Assembly: GCF_000427665.1 (NCBI RefSeq)
Contig: NZ_KE386572.1
Coordinates: 2,194,196 to 2,258,195, forward strand
Length of the DNA: 64,000 nt
Direction of reading: 5' to 3'
Origin: Geminicoccus roseus DSM 18922
GTDB lineage: Bacteria > Pseudomonadota > Alphaproteobacteria > Geminicoccales > Geminicoccaceae
Below the pieces are notes generated by a model that searched no databases, had not been told where the DNA came from, and saw nothing but the letters and a program-made list of their open reading frames with translations. Both the position numbers and the translations under genes were made by a program. Of the stretch, positions 44,129-52,735 are shown piece after piece (position 1 is the first letter of the stretch; each line of letters starts with the position of its first letter).

Positions 44129-44845
44129 ATGACGACGCTGACCGACCAGACGCGGAACAAGCTGCTCAAGGTGAGCACCGCCACCTTGACGACGGCAATG
44201 TTCAAGCGCGGATTCAAGAACGTCTACATCCAGGGTGTCCGTCGCCTCGCCCCGGGCCCCAACATGGTCGGGCCTGCCTACACACTCCGCTACATTCCGT
44301 CTCGCGAGGACCTGGACGTGCTCAGTTCCTTCGCGGATCGCAGCAACGCCCAGCGCAAGGGTGTCGAGGAATGTCCGGCAGGGGCCGTGTTCGTGGTTGA
44401 CTCCCGTGGGGATGCGACAGCGGCATCGGCAGGCTGCATTCTCGTCACGCGCTTGCAAATGCTGGGCTGCGCGGGGATCGTCTCGGATGGTGGCTTCCGT
44501 GATTCGCCCGAGATCGCCCGCCTGTCCATTCCAGCCTATCATGCCCGGCCCAGCGCTCCGACCAACCTGACCAAGCATCACGCGGTCGCCATCAATGACC
44601 CCATCGGCTGCGGGGGAGTAGCGGTATTCCCGGGGGACATCATGGTGGGGGACGATGAAGGGGTGGTCTGCCTGCCGGCGCACCTGGCTGACGAGGTCGC
44701 CGAAGACGGCTGGGAGATGACCGTCTTCGAGGATTATGTCCTGGAAAAGGTGCAGGAGGGTGCCTCGACGTTCGGTCTGTACCCGCCGACGGCACCGGAG
44801 ACCCTGACCGATTTCGCTGCATGGAGGATGAAGCAGGGACGATGA
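44129..44845 (+). CDS. RraA-family protein (HMG/CHA aldolase or RraA-like)
   Basis: A 238-residue protein of the RraA/MenG fold. Core motifs: LLKVSTATLTTAMFKRGFKN, GPAYTLRYIPSREDLD, GAVFVVDSRGDATAASAGCI, LQMLGCAGIVSDGGFRDSPE and VFPGDIMVGDDEGVVCLPAH. The G-x-R/D-D pattern in SDGGFRDSPE matches the metal and pyruvate site of class II 4-hydroxy-4-methyl-2-oxoglutarate aldolases. In this catabolic setting a lyase role on a keto sugar acid is more likely than RNase E inhibition. The start at 44129 has GGAGGAG upstream. Its stop overlaps the GntR start. Confidence 0.88.
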   Translation: MTTLTDQTRNKLLKVSTATLTTAMFKRGFKNVYIQGVRRLAPGPNMVGPAYTLRYIPSREDLDVLSSFADRSNAQRKGVEECPAGAVFVVDSRGDATAASAGCILVTRLQMLGCAGIVSDGGFRDSPEIARLSIPAYHARPSAPTNLTKHHAVAINDPIGCGGVAVFPGDIMVGDDEGVVCLPAHLADEVAEDGWEMTVFEDYVLEKVQEGASTFGLYPPTAPETLTDFAAWRMKQGR

Positions 44846-45645
44846 GCACCGCCCTTTGCCCGGCGGATGGACGTCCGGCCAGCCCCGACTCGGCCAGAAA
44901 GCTGGCCGACCAAGTCTATGACGGAATCCTCGAGGCGATCGTCGAGGGCGAGTTTCAGGTGGGTCGCCGGCTGCCCACCGAGATGGCACTCAGCCATCGC
45001 TTCGGCGTCTCCCGCCCGATCCTTCGCCAGGCACTGGAGCGCTTGCGCGGCGACGCCCTGATCGTCTCCCGCCAGGGCTCCGGGTCCTATGTACATCGTT
45101 GCCCGGACAGGAGCGTCATGGACTTCGCGCCTGTGGGCTCGATCGCCGAAATCCAGCGCATCTTCGAGTTCCGGATGGCGATCGAAGCGGACGCCGCGGG
45201 GCTGGCAGCGCAGCGACACGACGCGCACAGCCTGGCACGGCTTCGCGAGGCACTGGAAGAACTGGATCGCTGCGTCGCGACCGGAAACCTCGGTGCCGCC
45301 GCCGACGAGAGCTTTCATGTCGCCGTCTGTGCCGCATCCGACAATCACTACTTCTTGGCCGCTCGTGCCTCGATGAAGTCCCAGATCGTCGCGGCAATGT
45401 CGCTGAACCGCGGCCTGTCGATCGCAGACCCGGTGCAGCGTCTGCACAAGGTCCAGCAGGAGCATCACCGCATCTTCCAGGCAATTGCGGCAGGGGATCG
45501 ACCGGCGGCCCACGATGCCATGCGAGAGCATCTGGAGGCCGCCGGCCGGCGGATCTTTGACGCCACTCCCAGGGAGACGGTGCCGAAGCGGGAACTCGTT
45601 CCTGAGCCATCCACAGGGGCTGGTGAAACTCCGGGCCGGCGTTGA
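44842..45645 (+). CDS. GntR/FadR-family transcriptional regulator
   Basis: A 267-residue regulator. The winged-helix N-terminus is KLADQVYDGILEAIVEGEFQ, VGRRLPTEMALSHRFGVSRP and LERLRGDALIVSRQGSGSYV. A FadR/FCD all-helical ligand domain follows (IQRIFEFRMAIEADAAGLAA; DESFHVAVCAASDNHYFLAA; QQEHHRIFQAIAAGDRPAAH), whose Asp and His residues usually bind a metal and a small organic acid. The ATG overlaps the RraA-like stop (ATGA). It probably senses a sugar acid and controls its own operon through the dyad at 44027-44045. Confidence 0.92.
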   Translation: MSTALCPADGRPASPDSARKLADQVYDGILEAIVEGEFQVGRRLPTEMALSHRFGVSRPILRQALERLRGDALIVSRQGSGSYVHRCPDRSVMDFAPVGSIAEIQRIFEFRMAIEADAAGLAAQRHDAHSLARLREALEELDRCVATGNLGAAADESFHVAVCAASDNHYFLAARASMKSQIVAAMSLNRGLSIADPVQRLHKVQQEHHRIFQAIAAGDRPAAHDAMREHLEAAGRRIFDATPRETVPKRELVPEPSTGAGETPGRR

Positions 45646-45742
45646 GCGGCAGTCGTGGACACAGAATCCTAGGAGGAGAGAACCTGCCGTTCCGGTTCCT
45701 GGGTCCGAAGCCGATGATCTCCGTCGTGCCATGAGGGATCGG

Positions 45743-45785
45743 GTGCCGCGGCACATACCTACCCGAGCAACGCCATCATGATGGC
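45743..45785. repeat. two perfect palindromes in a convergent gap
   Basis: GTGCCGCGGCAC (45743-45754) and GCCATCATGATGGC (45772-45785) lie between the ends of the GntR and IlvD/Edd genes. They could be part of transcription end signals or protein-binding sites; neither has a T run. Confidence 0.4.
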
Positions 45786-45847
45786 ATGTACCAAGCCGGG
45801 CAGGGCAGCCTGGACAAGCAGCCGGCGAGGACGCCCGTGCGCTGGGC

Positions 45848-47569
45848 TCAGCTCGAAGCGAGATCGGGGTGCTGCAGTATGCGGAAGTCGCAGCCCTGGT
45901 CGGCCTGGAGGATCTGCTCCTGGTAGAAACGCGCGTACCCGCGCTCGGCGGTCTCTGCCCGATGCCTGCTCTCCGCGCGCCGGCGCTCCAGTTCGTCCTC
46001 CGCTACCAGCAATTCGATCCGGCGCTTCTGGACCGACAGGACAATCCGGTCACCGTCGCGCACCAGACCCAGAGGACCACCAGAGGCGGCATCCGGTGCC
46101 ACGTGCAAGACGATGGTGCCAAATGCGGTGCCGCTCATCCTCGCATCGGATATCCGGACCATGTCCTTGACGCCGGCCTTGGCAAGCTTGGACGGAATCG
46201 GCAGGTAGCCAGCCTCCGGCATCGCGGAAGCGCTGGTGGGGCCGGCATTCTGCAGGACCAGGAAGTCATCGGGCTGGACGTCGAGATCGGGATCATCGAT
46301 CCGGCTGGCCAGATCCTCGAGCGAGGTGAACACCACCGCACGCCCGGTTCGCTCGAACAGGGCGGGATCCGCTGCCGAGCGCTTCAGGATCGCGCCACGC
46401 GGAGCCAAATTGCCGAACAGCGCGACCAGACCCCCTTGCGGGTCGATCGGATCGGTCCGAGGACGAACCACCGAGCGGTCGACCCAGGCCGGCGCGGCGG
46501 CGATCCGCTCGCCTAGCGTCTCGCCGGTGATGGTCGGGCAGTCCAGGTGCAGGAGGTCGCGCAGTTCCGCCATCAGCGCCGGCACCCCGCCGGCCACGTC
46601 GAAGTCCTCCATGTAGTGCTGTCCGCTGGGCTTCAGGTCGAGCAGCACCGGGGTTGTGTCGCTCAGGATGTTCAGGCGGTCCAGGTCGATCCGGATGCCG
46701 GCGCGCCCGGCGATGGCAGTCAGGTGGATGATGCCGTTGGTGGAGCCGCCAATGGCCAGGAGCATGCGAAGGGCATTTTCTACCGACTTCTCCGTGACGA
46801 TGGCAGCCGGGGTCAGATCCGAGCCGACCAGACCGGCCGCGATGCGGCCGGAGGCCTCGGCAATCCTCAGACGCTCCGCATCCACCGCCGGGACGGCTGC
46901 CGATCCGGCCGGCATCATCCCCAGCGCTTCCGCGACGATCGCCATCGTGCTGGCGGTGCCCATCACCGCGCAGGTGCCGGGGGTGGTCGCCAGCCGGCCC
47001 TCTATCTGCCGGATGTCCGCATCGCTGACCTCGCCTGCCCGATAGCGGCCCCAGAAGCGCCGGCAATCGGTGCAGGCACCCAGGCGCTCGCCGCGATAGC
47101 GGCTGGTGGACATCGGTCCCGCCACGAGCTGGATCGCGGGGATCCCGGCGGATACTGCCCCCATAAGTTGCGCCGGCACGGTCTTGTCGCAACCGCCGAC
47201 CAGCACCACCGAGTCGATCGGCTGGGCGCGGATCATCTCCTCGGTGTCGATCGACATCAGGTTGCGAAACTTCAGGCTGGTCGGGTTGAGAAATACCTCG
47301 CCCAATGAAATGGTTGGGAACACGACGGGCAGGGCGCCGGAAGTGAGCACGCCGCGCTTCACCGCCTCGATCAGTTCCGGGAAATGCCGGTGGCAGTTGT
47401 TGAAGCCGCTGCGCGTGTCCACGATGCCGACGATCGGCCGGTCGAGCATTTCACGGCTGTAGCCCATCGAACTGGCGAACGAGCGACGCAGGTAGAGGCT
47501 GAATGCCTTGTCGCCATAATTGGTCAGCCCACGCGCAATGCCGCGGCTATTCTTGGTTCGATCCGTCAT
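45848..47569 (-). CDS. IlvD/Edd-family sugar-acid dehydratase
   Basis: A 573-residue iron-sulfur dehydratase. Cluster Cys are visible in VVLVGGCDKTVPAQLMGA, GACTDCRRFWGRYRAGE and TTPGTCAVMGTASTMAIVA. LAIGGSTNGIIHLTAIAGRA and ISDARMSGTAFGTIVLHVAP are family signatures. GKxxGRxxxR-type IlvD landmarks of branched-chain synthesis are absent, and the C-terminus is longer, as in pentonate/hexonate dehydratases (xylonate, arabinonate). It should convert an aldonic acid to its 2-keto-3-deoxy form. The start has GGAG eight bases before the ATG. The next gene upstream is divergent. Confidence 0.88.
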   Translation of the reverse strand: MTDRTKNSRGIARGLTNYGDKAFSLYLRRSFASSMGYSREMLDRPIVGIVDTRSGFNNCHRHFPELIEAVKRGVLTSGALPVVFPTISLGEVFLNPTSLKFRNLMSIDTEEMIRAQPIDSVVLVGGCDKTVPAQLMGAVSAGIPAIQLVAGPMSTSRYRGERLGACTDCRRFWGRYRAGEVSDADIRQIEGRLATTPGTCAVMGTASTMAIVAEALGMMPAGSAAVPAVDAERLRIAEASGRIAAGLVGSDLTPAAIVTEKSVENALRMLLAIGGSTNGIIHLTAIAGRAGIRIDLDRLNILSDTTPVLLDLKPSGQHYMEDFDVAGGVPALMAELRDLLHLDCPTITGETLGERIAAAPAWVDRSVVRPRTDPIDPQGGLVALFGNLAPRGAILKRSAADPALFERTGRAVVFTSLEDLASRIDDPDLDVQPDDFLVLQNAGPTSASAMPEAGYLPIPSKLAKAGVKDMVRISDARMSGTAFGTIVLHVAPDAASGGPLGLVRDGDRIVLSVQKRRIELLVAEDELERRRAESRHRAETAERGYARFYQEQILQADQGCDFRILQHPDLASS

Positions 47570-47917
47570 CCAGCCGCTCCGTCACCATCGATCCAGGGGC
47601 CGCCTCGGCCCGCGTGGCGGAATATTCCGCAGGAATGGCGTTGCGTCGATGTGGGGAAGGACAAAAGGCCGCTTTCGTCGGCCTTGTTCCTGTGAACCCT
47701 GCGGGACGCTTCGGGTCTGGCGCCACCGGTTGGCCTTGCCAGCGGCCCGAATTGGGTACCACTTGATCTCCGGCCGGTCGTGTCGAGAGAAACAGGCAGC
47801 CGATCATGTTGGCCGCATGGCTCTGGCGAGGCCGACGCTGCGTGCCGGTGGGGGCGTGGAGGGTGGCACGCCCGGAGGCACGGTCTTGCCTTCTTGATGA
47901 CGGAACGGGTTGAGACG
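47570..47917. other. divergent gap between the dehydratase and Ptb-like genes
   Basis: About 350 bp that must hold two outward promoters. I could not pick convincing -35/-10 boxes and see no gene. Confidence 0.35.
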
Positions 47918-48877
47918 ATGACCGAGATTGCGCAGCCGGTGGAGCGCCGGCATGAGAAATATGAGCGGCTGATCGAGGCGACCCGCGCGATCCCGGCGAT
48001 TCCGTGCGCCGTGACGCACCCATGCGACGCCACGTCCCTCGCCGGTGCCATCGAAGCTGCGGAGGCCGGCATCATCGTGCCGATCCTCGTTGGGCCCACC
48101 GCGAAGATCAGTTCGGTGGCCAGCCGGGCAGGAATCGAGCTGGAAGGCTATGAGATAGTCGATGTGGCGCACAGCCATGCCGCGGCGGCCAGGGCGGTCG
48201 AACTGGTGCGCTCCGGCAGCGCCGACCTGCTGATGAAGGGCAGCCTGCATACCGACGAACTGATGGGGGAGGTCGTCGATAAGGCGACCGGGCTTCGAAC
48301 GGAGCGCCGGATCAGCCACGTCTTCATCATGGATGTTCCCACCTATCCGGAGCCGCTGTTCATCACCGATGCGGCGATCAACATCTTCCCAGACCTGGAG
48401 ACGAAAGCCGACATCGCGCGCAACGTGATCGACCTCCACCTTGGGCTGGGTCTGGGTCCGCCGCGCGTGGCGATCCTCTCCGCAATCGAGACGATCAGTT
48501 CGAAGCTGCCGAGTACCATCGAGGCGGCGGCGCTCTGCAAGATGGCCGAGCGCGGCCAGATTGTCGGCGGCTTTCTGGATGGACCGCTCGCTCTGGACAA
48601 CGCAATCAATCTCGAGGCTGCCCGGATCAAGGGGATTGGCGGCGAGGTGGCAGGCAAGGCGCAGGTCCTGCTGGTTCCCGACCTGGAGGCCGGCAACATG
48701 CTGGCCAAGAACCTGTCGTTTCTCGCAGGCGCCGATGCGGCAGGAGTCGTGGTGGGTGCCAGGGTGCCGATCATCCTGACCAGCCGGGCGGACAACGTCC
48801 GGACCCGGATGGCCTCCTGCGCAGTAGCGGCCCTGTTCGCCCATCATCTTTCCGAGAGCCGCCCGGCAGCGGCATGA
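47918..48877 (+). CDS. phosphate acetyl/butyryltransferase-like protein
   Basis: A 319-residue PTA/PTB-domain protein. Visible family features: EAAEAGIIVPILVGPTAKIS, SADLLMKGSLHTDELMGEVV, DAAINIFPDLETKADIARNV, GGFLDGPLALDNAINLEAAR and ADAAGVVVGARVPIILTSRA. These enzymes exchange phosphate and CoA on short acyl groups. It lacks the extra MaoC domain found in many bacterial fusions, and no acetate or butyrate kinase is nearby. The start at 47918 (MTEIAQPV) is favoured over 47897; neither has a strong ribosome site. Confidence 0.85.
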   Translation: MTEIAQPVERRHEKYERLIEATRAIPAIPCAVTHPCDATSLAGAIEAAEAGIIVPILVGPTAKISSVASRAGIELEGYEIVDVAHSHAAAARAVELVRSGSADLLMKGSLHTDELMGEVVDKATGLRTERRISHVFIMDVPTYPEPLFITDAAINIFPDLETKADIARNVIDLHLGLGLGPPRVAILSAIETISSKLPSTIEAAALCKMAERGQIVGGFLDGPLALDNAINLEAARIKGIGGEVAGKAQVLLVPDLEAGNMLAKNLSFLAGADAAGVVVGARVPIILTSRADNVRTRMASCAVAALFAHHLSESRPAAA

Positions 48878-48884
48878 ACAGCCG

Positions 48885-48908
48885 CCATGCCGCAGGCGGC
48901 GGGCATGG
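48885..48908. terminator. possible shared hairpin between convergent Ptb-like and SDR genes
   Basis: CCATGCCGC (48885-48893) pairs with GCGGGCATGG (48899-48908) with one bulged base, seven bases after the Ptb-like stop. No T run. Moderate candidate for a bidirectional end signal. Confidence 0.35.
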
Positions 48909-48962
48909 GGTCCGAAGCCGCCTCCCGCTTTCGAGACCCTTTGATGCCGCTTCCCTACTCAA

Positions 48963-49727
48963 TCAGGCCGCGGTCCAGCCTCCATCCACCATCAGTGCCG
49001 AGCCGGTCATCAGGGACGAAGCATCCGATGCCAGGAACAGGATGGCTCCGGTCAGGTCCTCGACGCTGCCAAGCCGGCCGAGGGCGATCTTGCCCAGGAC
49101 CTCGTCGCGAAAGCCCGGCGCGCTCAGGTAGGGGCGGGTCATCTCCGTCTCGATGAAGGTCGGGCAGATCGTGTTGACCCGGATGCCGCTCGGGCCGAGA
49201 TCCAGGGCCATCGCCCTGGTCATGCCCTCGACGGCAGCCTTCGAGGCGCAGTAGACGGAGCGGTTGCGCCCACCGACATGCCCCATCTGCGACGAGATGT
49301 TGATGATAGAGCCGGGCCGGCCGGCCTCGATCAAGCGACGGGCCACTGCCTGCGCGGCGAAGAAGGCGGCGCGCACGTTCAGGCCGAAGATCATGTCGAA
49401 GTCATCGACGGTGACCTCGACGAACGACCTTGGGCGATTGGTACCGGCATTATTGACGAAAATGTCGAACGGCTCGTCCCGTGCCAGGGCCTCCGCCAGC
49501 GCATCCAGGTCGGTGACGTCCAGGGCAAGGCTGGATGCCCTTCCGCCGGCGGCGCAGATCGCCTGCGCGGCGGCATCGACCTCATGCGCCGAGCGGGCGA
49601 CCAGGGTGACCGCGGCGCCGGCGTCAGCCAGCGCTGCGGCTGCAGCCAAGCCGATGCCGCGTCCGGCGCCGGTCACCAGGGCGCGCCGACCGTCGAGGCG
49701 GAATGAAGGAGGCTGGGGCAAGGGCAT
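48963..49727 (-). CDS. short-chain dehydrogenase (sugar/polyol type)
   Basis: A 254-residue NAD(P)-dependent enzyme: VTGAGRGIGLAAAAALADAG at the cofactor site, LDVTDLDALAEAL, VNNAGTNRPRSF, and the catalytic ISSQMGH ... SVYCASKAAVEGM. The C-terminus SALMVDGGWTAA is typical. The ATG lies two bases after the HisD-like stop codon, so the two are co-translated. It probably carries out the second oxidation or a partner reduction in the same route as the HisD paralogue. Confidence 0.92.
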   Translation of the reverse strand: MPLPQPPSFRLDGRRALVTGAGRGIGLAAAAALADAGAAVTLVARSAHEVDAAAQAICAAGGRASSLALDVTDLDALAEALARDEPFDIFVNNAGTNRPRSFVEVTVDDFDMIFGLNVRAAFFAAQAVARRLIEAGRPGSIINISSQMGHVGGRNRSVYCASKAAVEGMTRAMALDLGPSGIRVNTICPTFIETEMTRPYLSAPGFRDEVLGKIALGRLGSVEDLTGAILFLASDASSLMTGSALMVDGGWTAA

Positions 49728-49729
49728 GG

Positions 49730-51037
49730 TCACTCGGCGGCGGTGGCATAGGGGATGTTGCGGCCGCCATAGCGACGCACGCGAAGGTTGGCCTGTTCGG
49801 CATGGCCGGCAAAGCCTTCCAGCATGCACAGGCGCGAACAGTACTCGCCGACCAGCGCCGAGGCCTCGTCGGTCAGGACTCGCTGGTAGGTGACGGTCTT
49901 CAGGAACTTGCCGACCCAGAGCCCACCGGTATAGCGGGCGGCCTTCTTCGTCGGCAGGGTGTGGTTGGTGCCGATCACCTTGTCGCCGTAGCTGACATTG
50001 GTGCGCGGTCCCAGGAACAGGGCCCCGTAATTGGTCATGTTCTGCAGGAAATAGTCCGGATCCCTGGTCATCACCTGGACATGCTCCGAGGCGAGCCGGT
50101 CCGCCTCGACCACCATCTCCTCGTCGCTGTCGCAGACGATCACTGCACCAAAGTCCCGCCAGGCTGCCGCGGCGATCTCTGCGGTGGGCAGGATGGTCAG
50201 GATGCGCTCGACCTCTGCCATGGTCTCGCGGGCGAGGCGCTCCGAGGTGGTGAGCAGGATGGCTGGCGAGTTCGGCCCGTGCTCGGCCTGGCCCAGCAGG
50301 TCGGTGGCGCACATTTCGGCGTCCACGCTCTCGTCGGCGATCACGAGAGTCTCGGTCGGCCCTGCGAACAGGTCGATGCCGACCCGGCCGAACAACTGGC
50401 GCTTGGCCTCTGCAACATAGGCGTTGCCCGGGCCGACCAGCATGTCGACCGGATCGATCGTCTCGGTGCCGAGTGCCATGGCGCCCACGGCCTGCACACC
50501 CCCCAGGCAGTAGATCGTGTCCGCACCAGCCAGGTGCTGGGCGGCAACGATCGCCGGGGCGGGACGGCCCTTGTAGGGAGGCGCGCAGGTGATGATCTGG
50601 GGAACGCCTGCGACCTTGGCGGTGACCACCGACATGTGCGCGGAGGCGACCATGGGATACTTGCCGCCCGGAACATAGCAGCCGACGCGACCGACTGGGA
50701 TGTGCCGGTGGCCGAGCACGACGCCTGGCAAGGTCTCGACCTCGACATCCTGCATCGCAGATCGCTGATGCTCCGCAAAGCTGCGGATCTGGTCCTGGGC
50801 AAAGCGGATGTCGTCGAGGTTGCGCTGCGAAAGTTCACTCAGGCAGTCCCGTACCTCCTGGTCGGTGAGTCGGAAATCGTTCCGGTCCCAGCCGTCGAAC
50901 TTCGCCGAGAGCTCCCGGACCTTCGCATCCCCACCCATGGCGATGTCGGCCAGGATCGCCTCGACGACGCCGCGTACCTGCGCGTCGTCCTGTGCGGCCG
51001 TGTTCGGGTCACGGCCTTGTTTAAGCCAGCGGGCCAT
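49730..51037 (-). CDS. histidinol-dehydrogenase-family alcohol dehydrogenase (catabolic paralogue, HpsN-like)
   Basis: A 435-residue zinc- and NAD-dependent enzyme. HisD-type landmarks: [38 protein letters not shown], the zinc/catalytic residues of [17 protein letters not shown], the Glu-His pair in LASEHVQVM, and the C-terminal His in [15 protein letters not shown]. It is not in a histidine operon but paired with an SDR, and its overall pattern is closer to sulfopropanediol 3-dehydrogenase (HpsN) type paralogues than to true HisD. The substrate is therefore a diol or sugar alcohol of unknown identity. The start at 51037 has GGAGG six bases upstream. Confidence 0.88.
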   Translation of the reverse strand: MARWLKQGRDPNTAAQDDAQVRGVVEAILADIAMGGDAKVRELSAKFDGWDRNDFRLTDQEVRDCLSELSQRNLDDIRFAQDQIRSFAEHQRSAMQDVEVETLPGVVLGHRHIPVGRVGCYVPGGKYPMVASAHMSVVTAKVAGVPQIITCAPPYKGRPAPAIVAAQHLAGADTIYCLGGVQAVGAMALGTETIDPVDMLVGPGNAYVAEAKRQLFGRVGIDLFAGPTETLVIADESVDAEMCATDLLGQAEHGPNSPAILLTTSERLARETMAEVERILTILPTAEIAAAAWRDFGAVIVCDSDEEMVVEADRLASEHVQVMTRDPDYFLQNMTNYGALFLGPRTNVSYGDKVIGTNHTLPTKKAARYTGGLWVGKFLKTVTYQRVLTDEASALVGEYCSRLCMLEGFAGHAEQANLRVRRYGGRNIPYATAAE

Positions 51038-51193
51038 GGGTGCCTCCAGGTTTTCCGCATGGCTTAGGCGGCTGGCGCTTGGATGCAAGGGCCAATGCGA
51101 TCAGGACCGCGATCTGCCTGGTCCGGCAGCCGCAGGAGGACGCAGCGGACAGAGCGAGAACAGGTCGGCAGGCGGTATTCCTGCCGGCAGCGA

Positions 51194-51739
51194 TCAGGCC
51201 TCCACCCGTGCCTGCAGCCTTGCGATGGTGCGTGAGAACACTTCCGAGTCGTAGGTCGCGCGTGCCAGCACCAGGGCACCCTGGATCGCGGCCACGATCT
51301 CCTCGGCCAGGGCCGGCTCCTTGCCTGCCCTGGTCAAGGCATTGGCCAGGGCGTCCTGCCATCTGATGAAATACTGGGTGATCCGCTGGGCAAAGCGCTC
51401 ACGGGCATCGGCCAGGGCGAGCAGGCCCACCAGGCAGATGCGTCGGCCTGACTGGAAATAGGCAGTGACCGTGCTGAACATGGCCAGGATCTCGGCCATG
51501 GGATCGGCACCCTCGTGGAGCGGGCGGAACAGGTTAGCTTCGAACCAACCCTCGATCTCGGCCAGGACGGCGTTCGCCATCTCCTCCTTTCCGCCCGGAA
51601 AGAAATGGTAAAGGCTACCCTTGCCGAGCCCGGTGCGCTGGCCGATCAGGGCAAGGCTCGCCCCCTCGTAGCCATGCTCGCGGAACAGTTCGGCCAGCAC
51701 CGGGACGATGTCGGGGCGCTCCTGGACAATCCGGGCCAT
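51194..51739 (-). CDS. TetR/AcrR-family transcriptional regulator
   Basis: A 181-residue repressor. The N-terminal helix-turn-helix is LFREHGYEGASLALIGQRTG followed by LGKGSLYHFFPGGKEEM. The C-terminal ligand domain (AYFQSGRRICLVGLLALADA) resembles the LfrR/YxaF-like branch. It is co-transcribed with the NTF2-like gene, four bases behind its stop codon, and most likely binds the dyad at 52217-52253 in front of that gene, controlling both. Confidence 0.92.
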   Translation of the reverse strand: MARIVQERPDIVPVLAELFREHGYEGASLALIGQRTGLGKGSLYHFFPGGKEEMANAVLAEIEGWFEANLFRPLHEGADPMAEILAMFSTVTAYFQSGRRICLVGLLALADARERFAQRITQYFIRWQDALANALTRAGKEPALAEEIVAAIQGALVLARATYDSEVFSRTIARLQARVEA

Positions 51740-51743
51740 GGTC

Positions 51744-52211
51744 TCAAAGGCCCAGTTCGCTCAGCCCGGGATGATCCGCTGGCCGCGGGCCAAGGGGCCA
51801 GTGGAACAGGCGCTGCTCCGGGTGGATTGGCTGGTCATTGATGCTGGCGAGACGCCGCGTCATCAGGCCGTTCCGATCAAACTCCCATTGTTCATTGCCA
51901 TGGCTGCGAAACCACTGGCCGCCCGCGTCATGCCATTCATAGGCGAACCGCGCGGCGATCCGATTGCCGTGGAAGGACCACACCTCCTTGATCAGGCGGT
52001 AGTCCAGCTCGCGCTGCCATTTCCGCGTAAGGAAGGCCGCGATCGCTTCGCGCCCCTGCAGGAACTCAGCGCGATTCCGCCAGCGGCTGTCCTCGCTGTA
52101 GGCCAGAGCCACCTTGCCCGGATCGCGGCTGTTCCAGGCATCTTCCGCAAGGCGGGCTTTCTGCGCGGCGTTGGTGGCATCAAACGGTGGCAGAGGCGGG
52201 CGGCTGTTCAT
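51744..52211 (-). CDS. nuclear-transport-factor-2-like protein, DUF1348 family
   Basis: A 155-residue small alpha+beta-cone protein. DUF1348 hallmarks: [80 protein letters not shown] and [20 protein letters not shown]. Function unknown; members are often controlled by an adjacent TetR regulator, as here. The ATG at 52211 follows GGAAGGTACAGG, so the ribosome site overlaps the end of the operator dyad. Confidence 0.88.
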   Translation of the reverse strand: MNSRPPLPPFDATNAAQKARLAEDAWNSRDPGKVALAYSEDSRWRNRAEFLQGREAIAAFLTRKWQRELDYRLIKEVWSFHGNRIAARFAYEWHDAGGQWFRSHGNEQWEFDRNGLMTRRLASINDQPIHPEQRLFHWPLGPRPADHPGLSELGL

Positions 52212-52216
52212 CGCAC

Positions 52217-52253
52217 CTGTACCTTCCACTAAAGATTGTACTGAAAGGTACAG
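52217..52253. promoter_or_regulatory. TetR-type operator dyad upstream of the DUF1348-tetR operon
   Basis: CTGTACCTTCCA (52217-52228) and TGAAAGGTACAG (52242-52253) are inverted with 11 of 12 positions matching. Inside, TGTAC-N6-GTACA (52237-52252) is a perfect shorter palindrome, giving three TGTAC half-sites. It sits 5-42 bp before the NTF2-like start, a normal position for TetR autoregulation. Confidence 0.7.
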
Positions 52254-52735
52254 ATGCTGCTGCCTGTTGTCCACCTCCGTGGTTGCACTGCCTGCAGAAG
52301 TATCCGGCCGCCAATCGGTCTGCTGCTGCGTCACCGAGTTGGAGCTGCCCAGGCCTGTGCGGCAAGCTTCCGGCGATGGCCCTGATTCAATGCACGTCGG
52401 AGCCTCCAGCGTTTGCCCAGCGGCTGGCAGCCGGCTCACGGCGATGCCAATCCTCCAGGACTACGCAAAGACCACTCAGATCATCGTCGGGATAGGGCAC
52501 ATGAGGTCAGCTCGACATCATATCGCCGCCGGAAAATGAACTAAATGCCATTGCGGCGTCCTGCCGCATGCATTAAAAAGTTTCCGTACCCAGCCGCTAC
52601 TCGCACGCGGAGTGGCCGCATTGGCTTGATCAATAGCGATACGCTGAATGTTCGCCTCCGGAAGTAGGTCGCGGTCTCTTGCTGGGATCGTCGCGGCTTC
52701 CGGCAGCTCGAAATATAAGCTGCGAAAGTATTGAA
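52254..52735. other. gap upstream of the copper-radical oxidase
   Basis: About 480 bp with no supported gene. It must hold the promoters of both the tetR operon and the oxidase gene, but I could not assign boxes with confidence. Confidence 0.35.

Noticed and set aside
49730-51037. Biosynthetic hisD
   Set aside because: No histidine genes nearby; coupled to an SDR; the sequence pattern is closer to HpsN-type paralogues.
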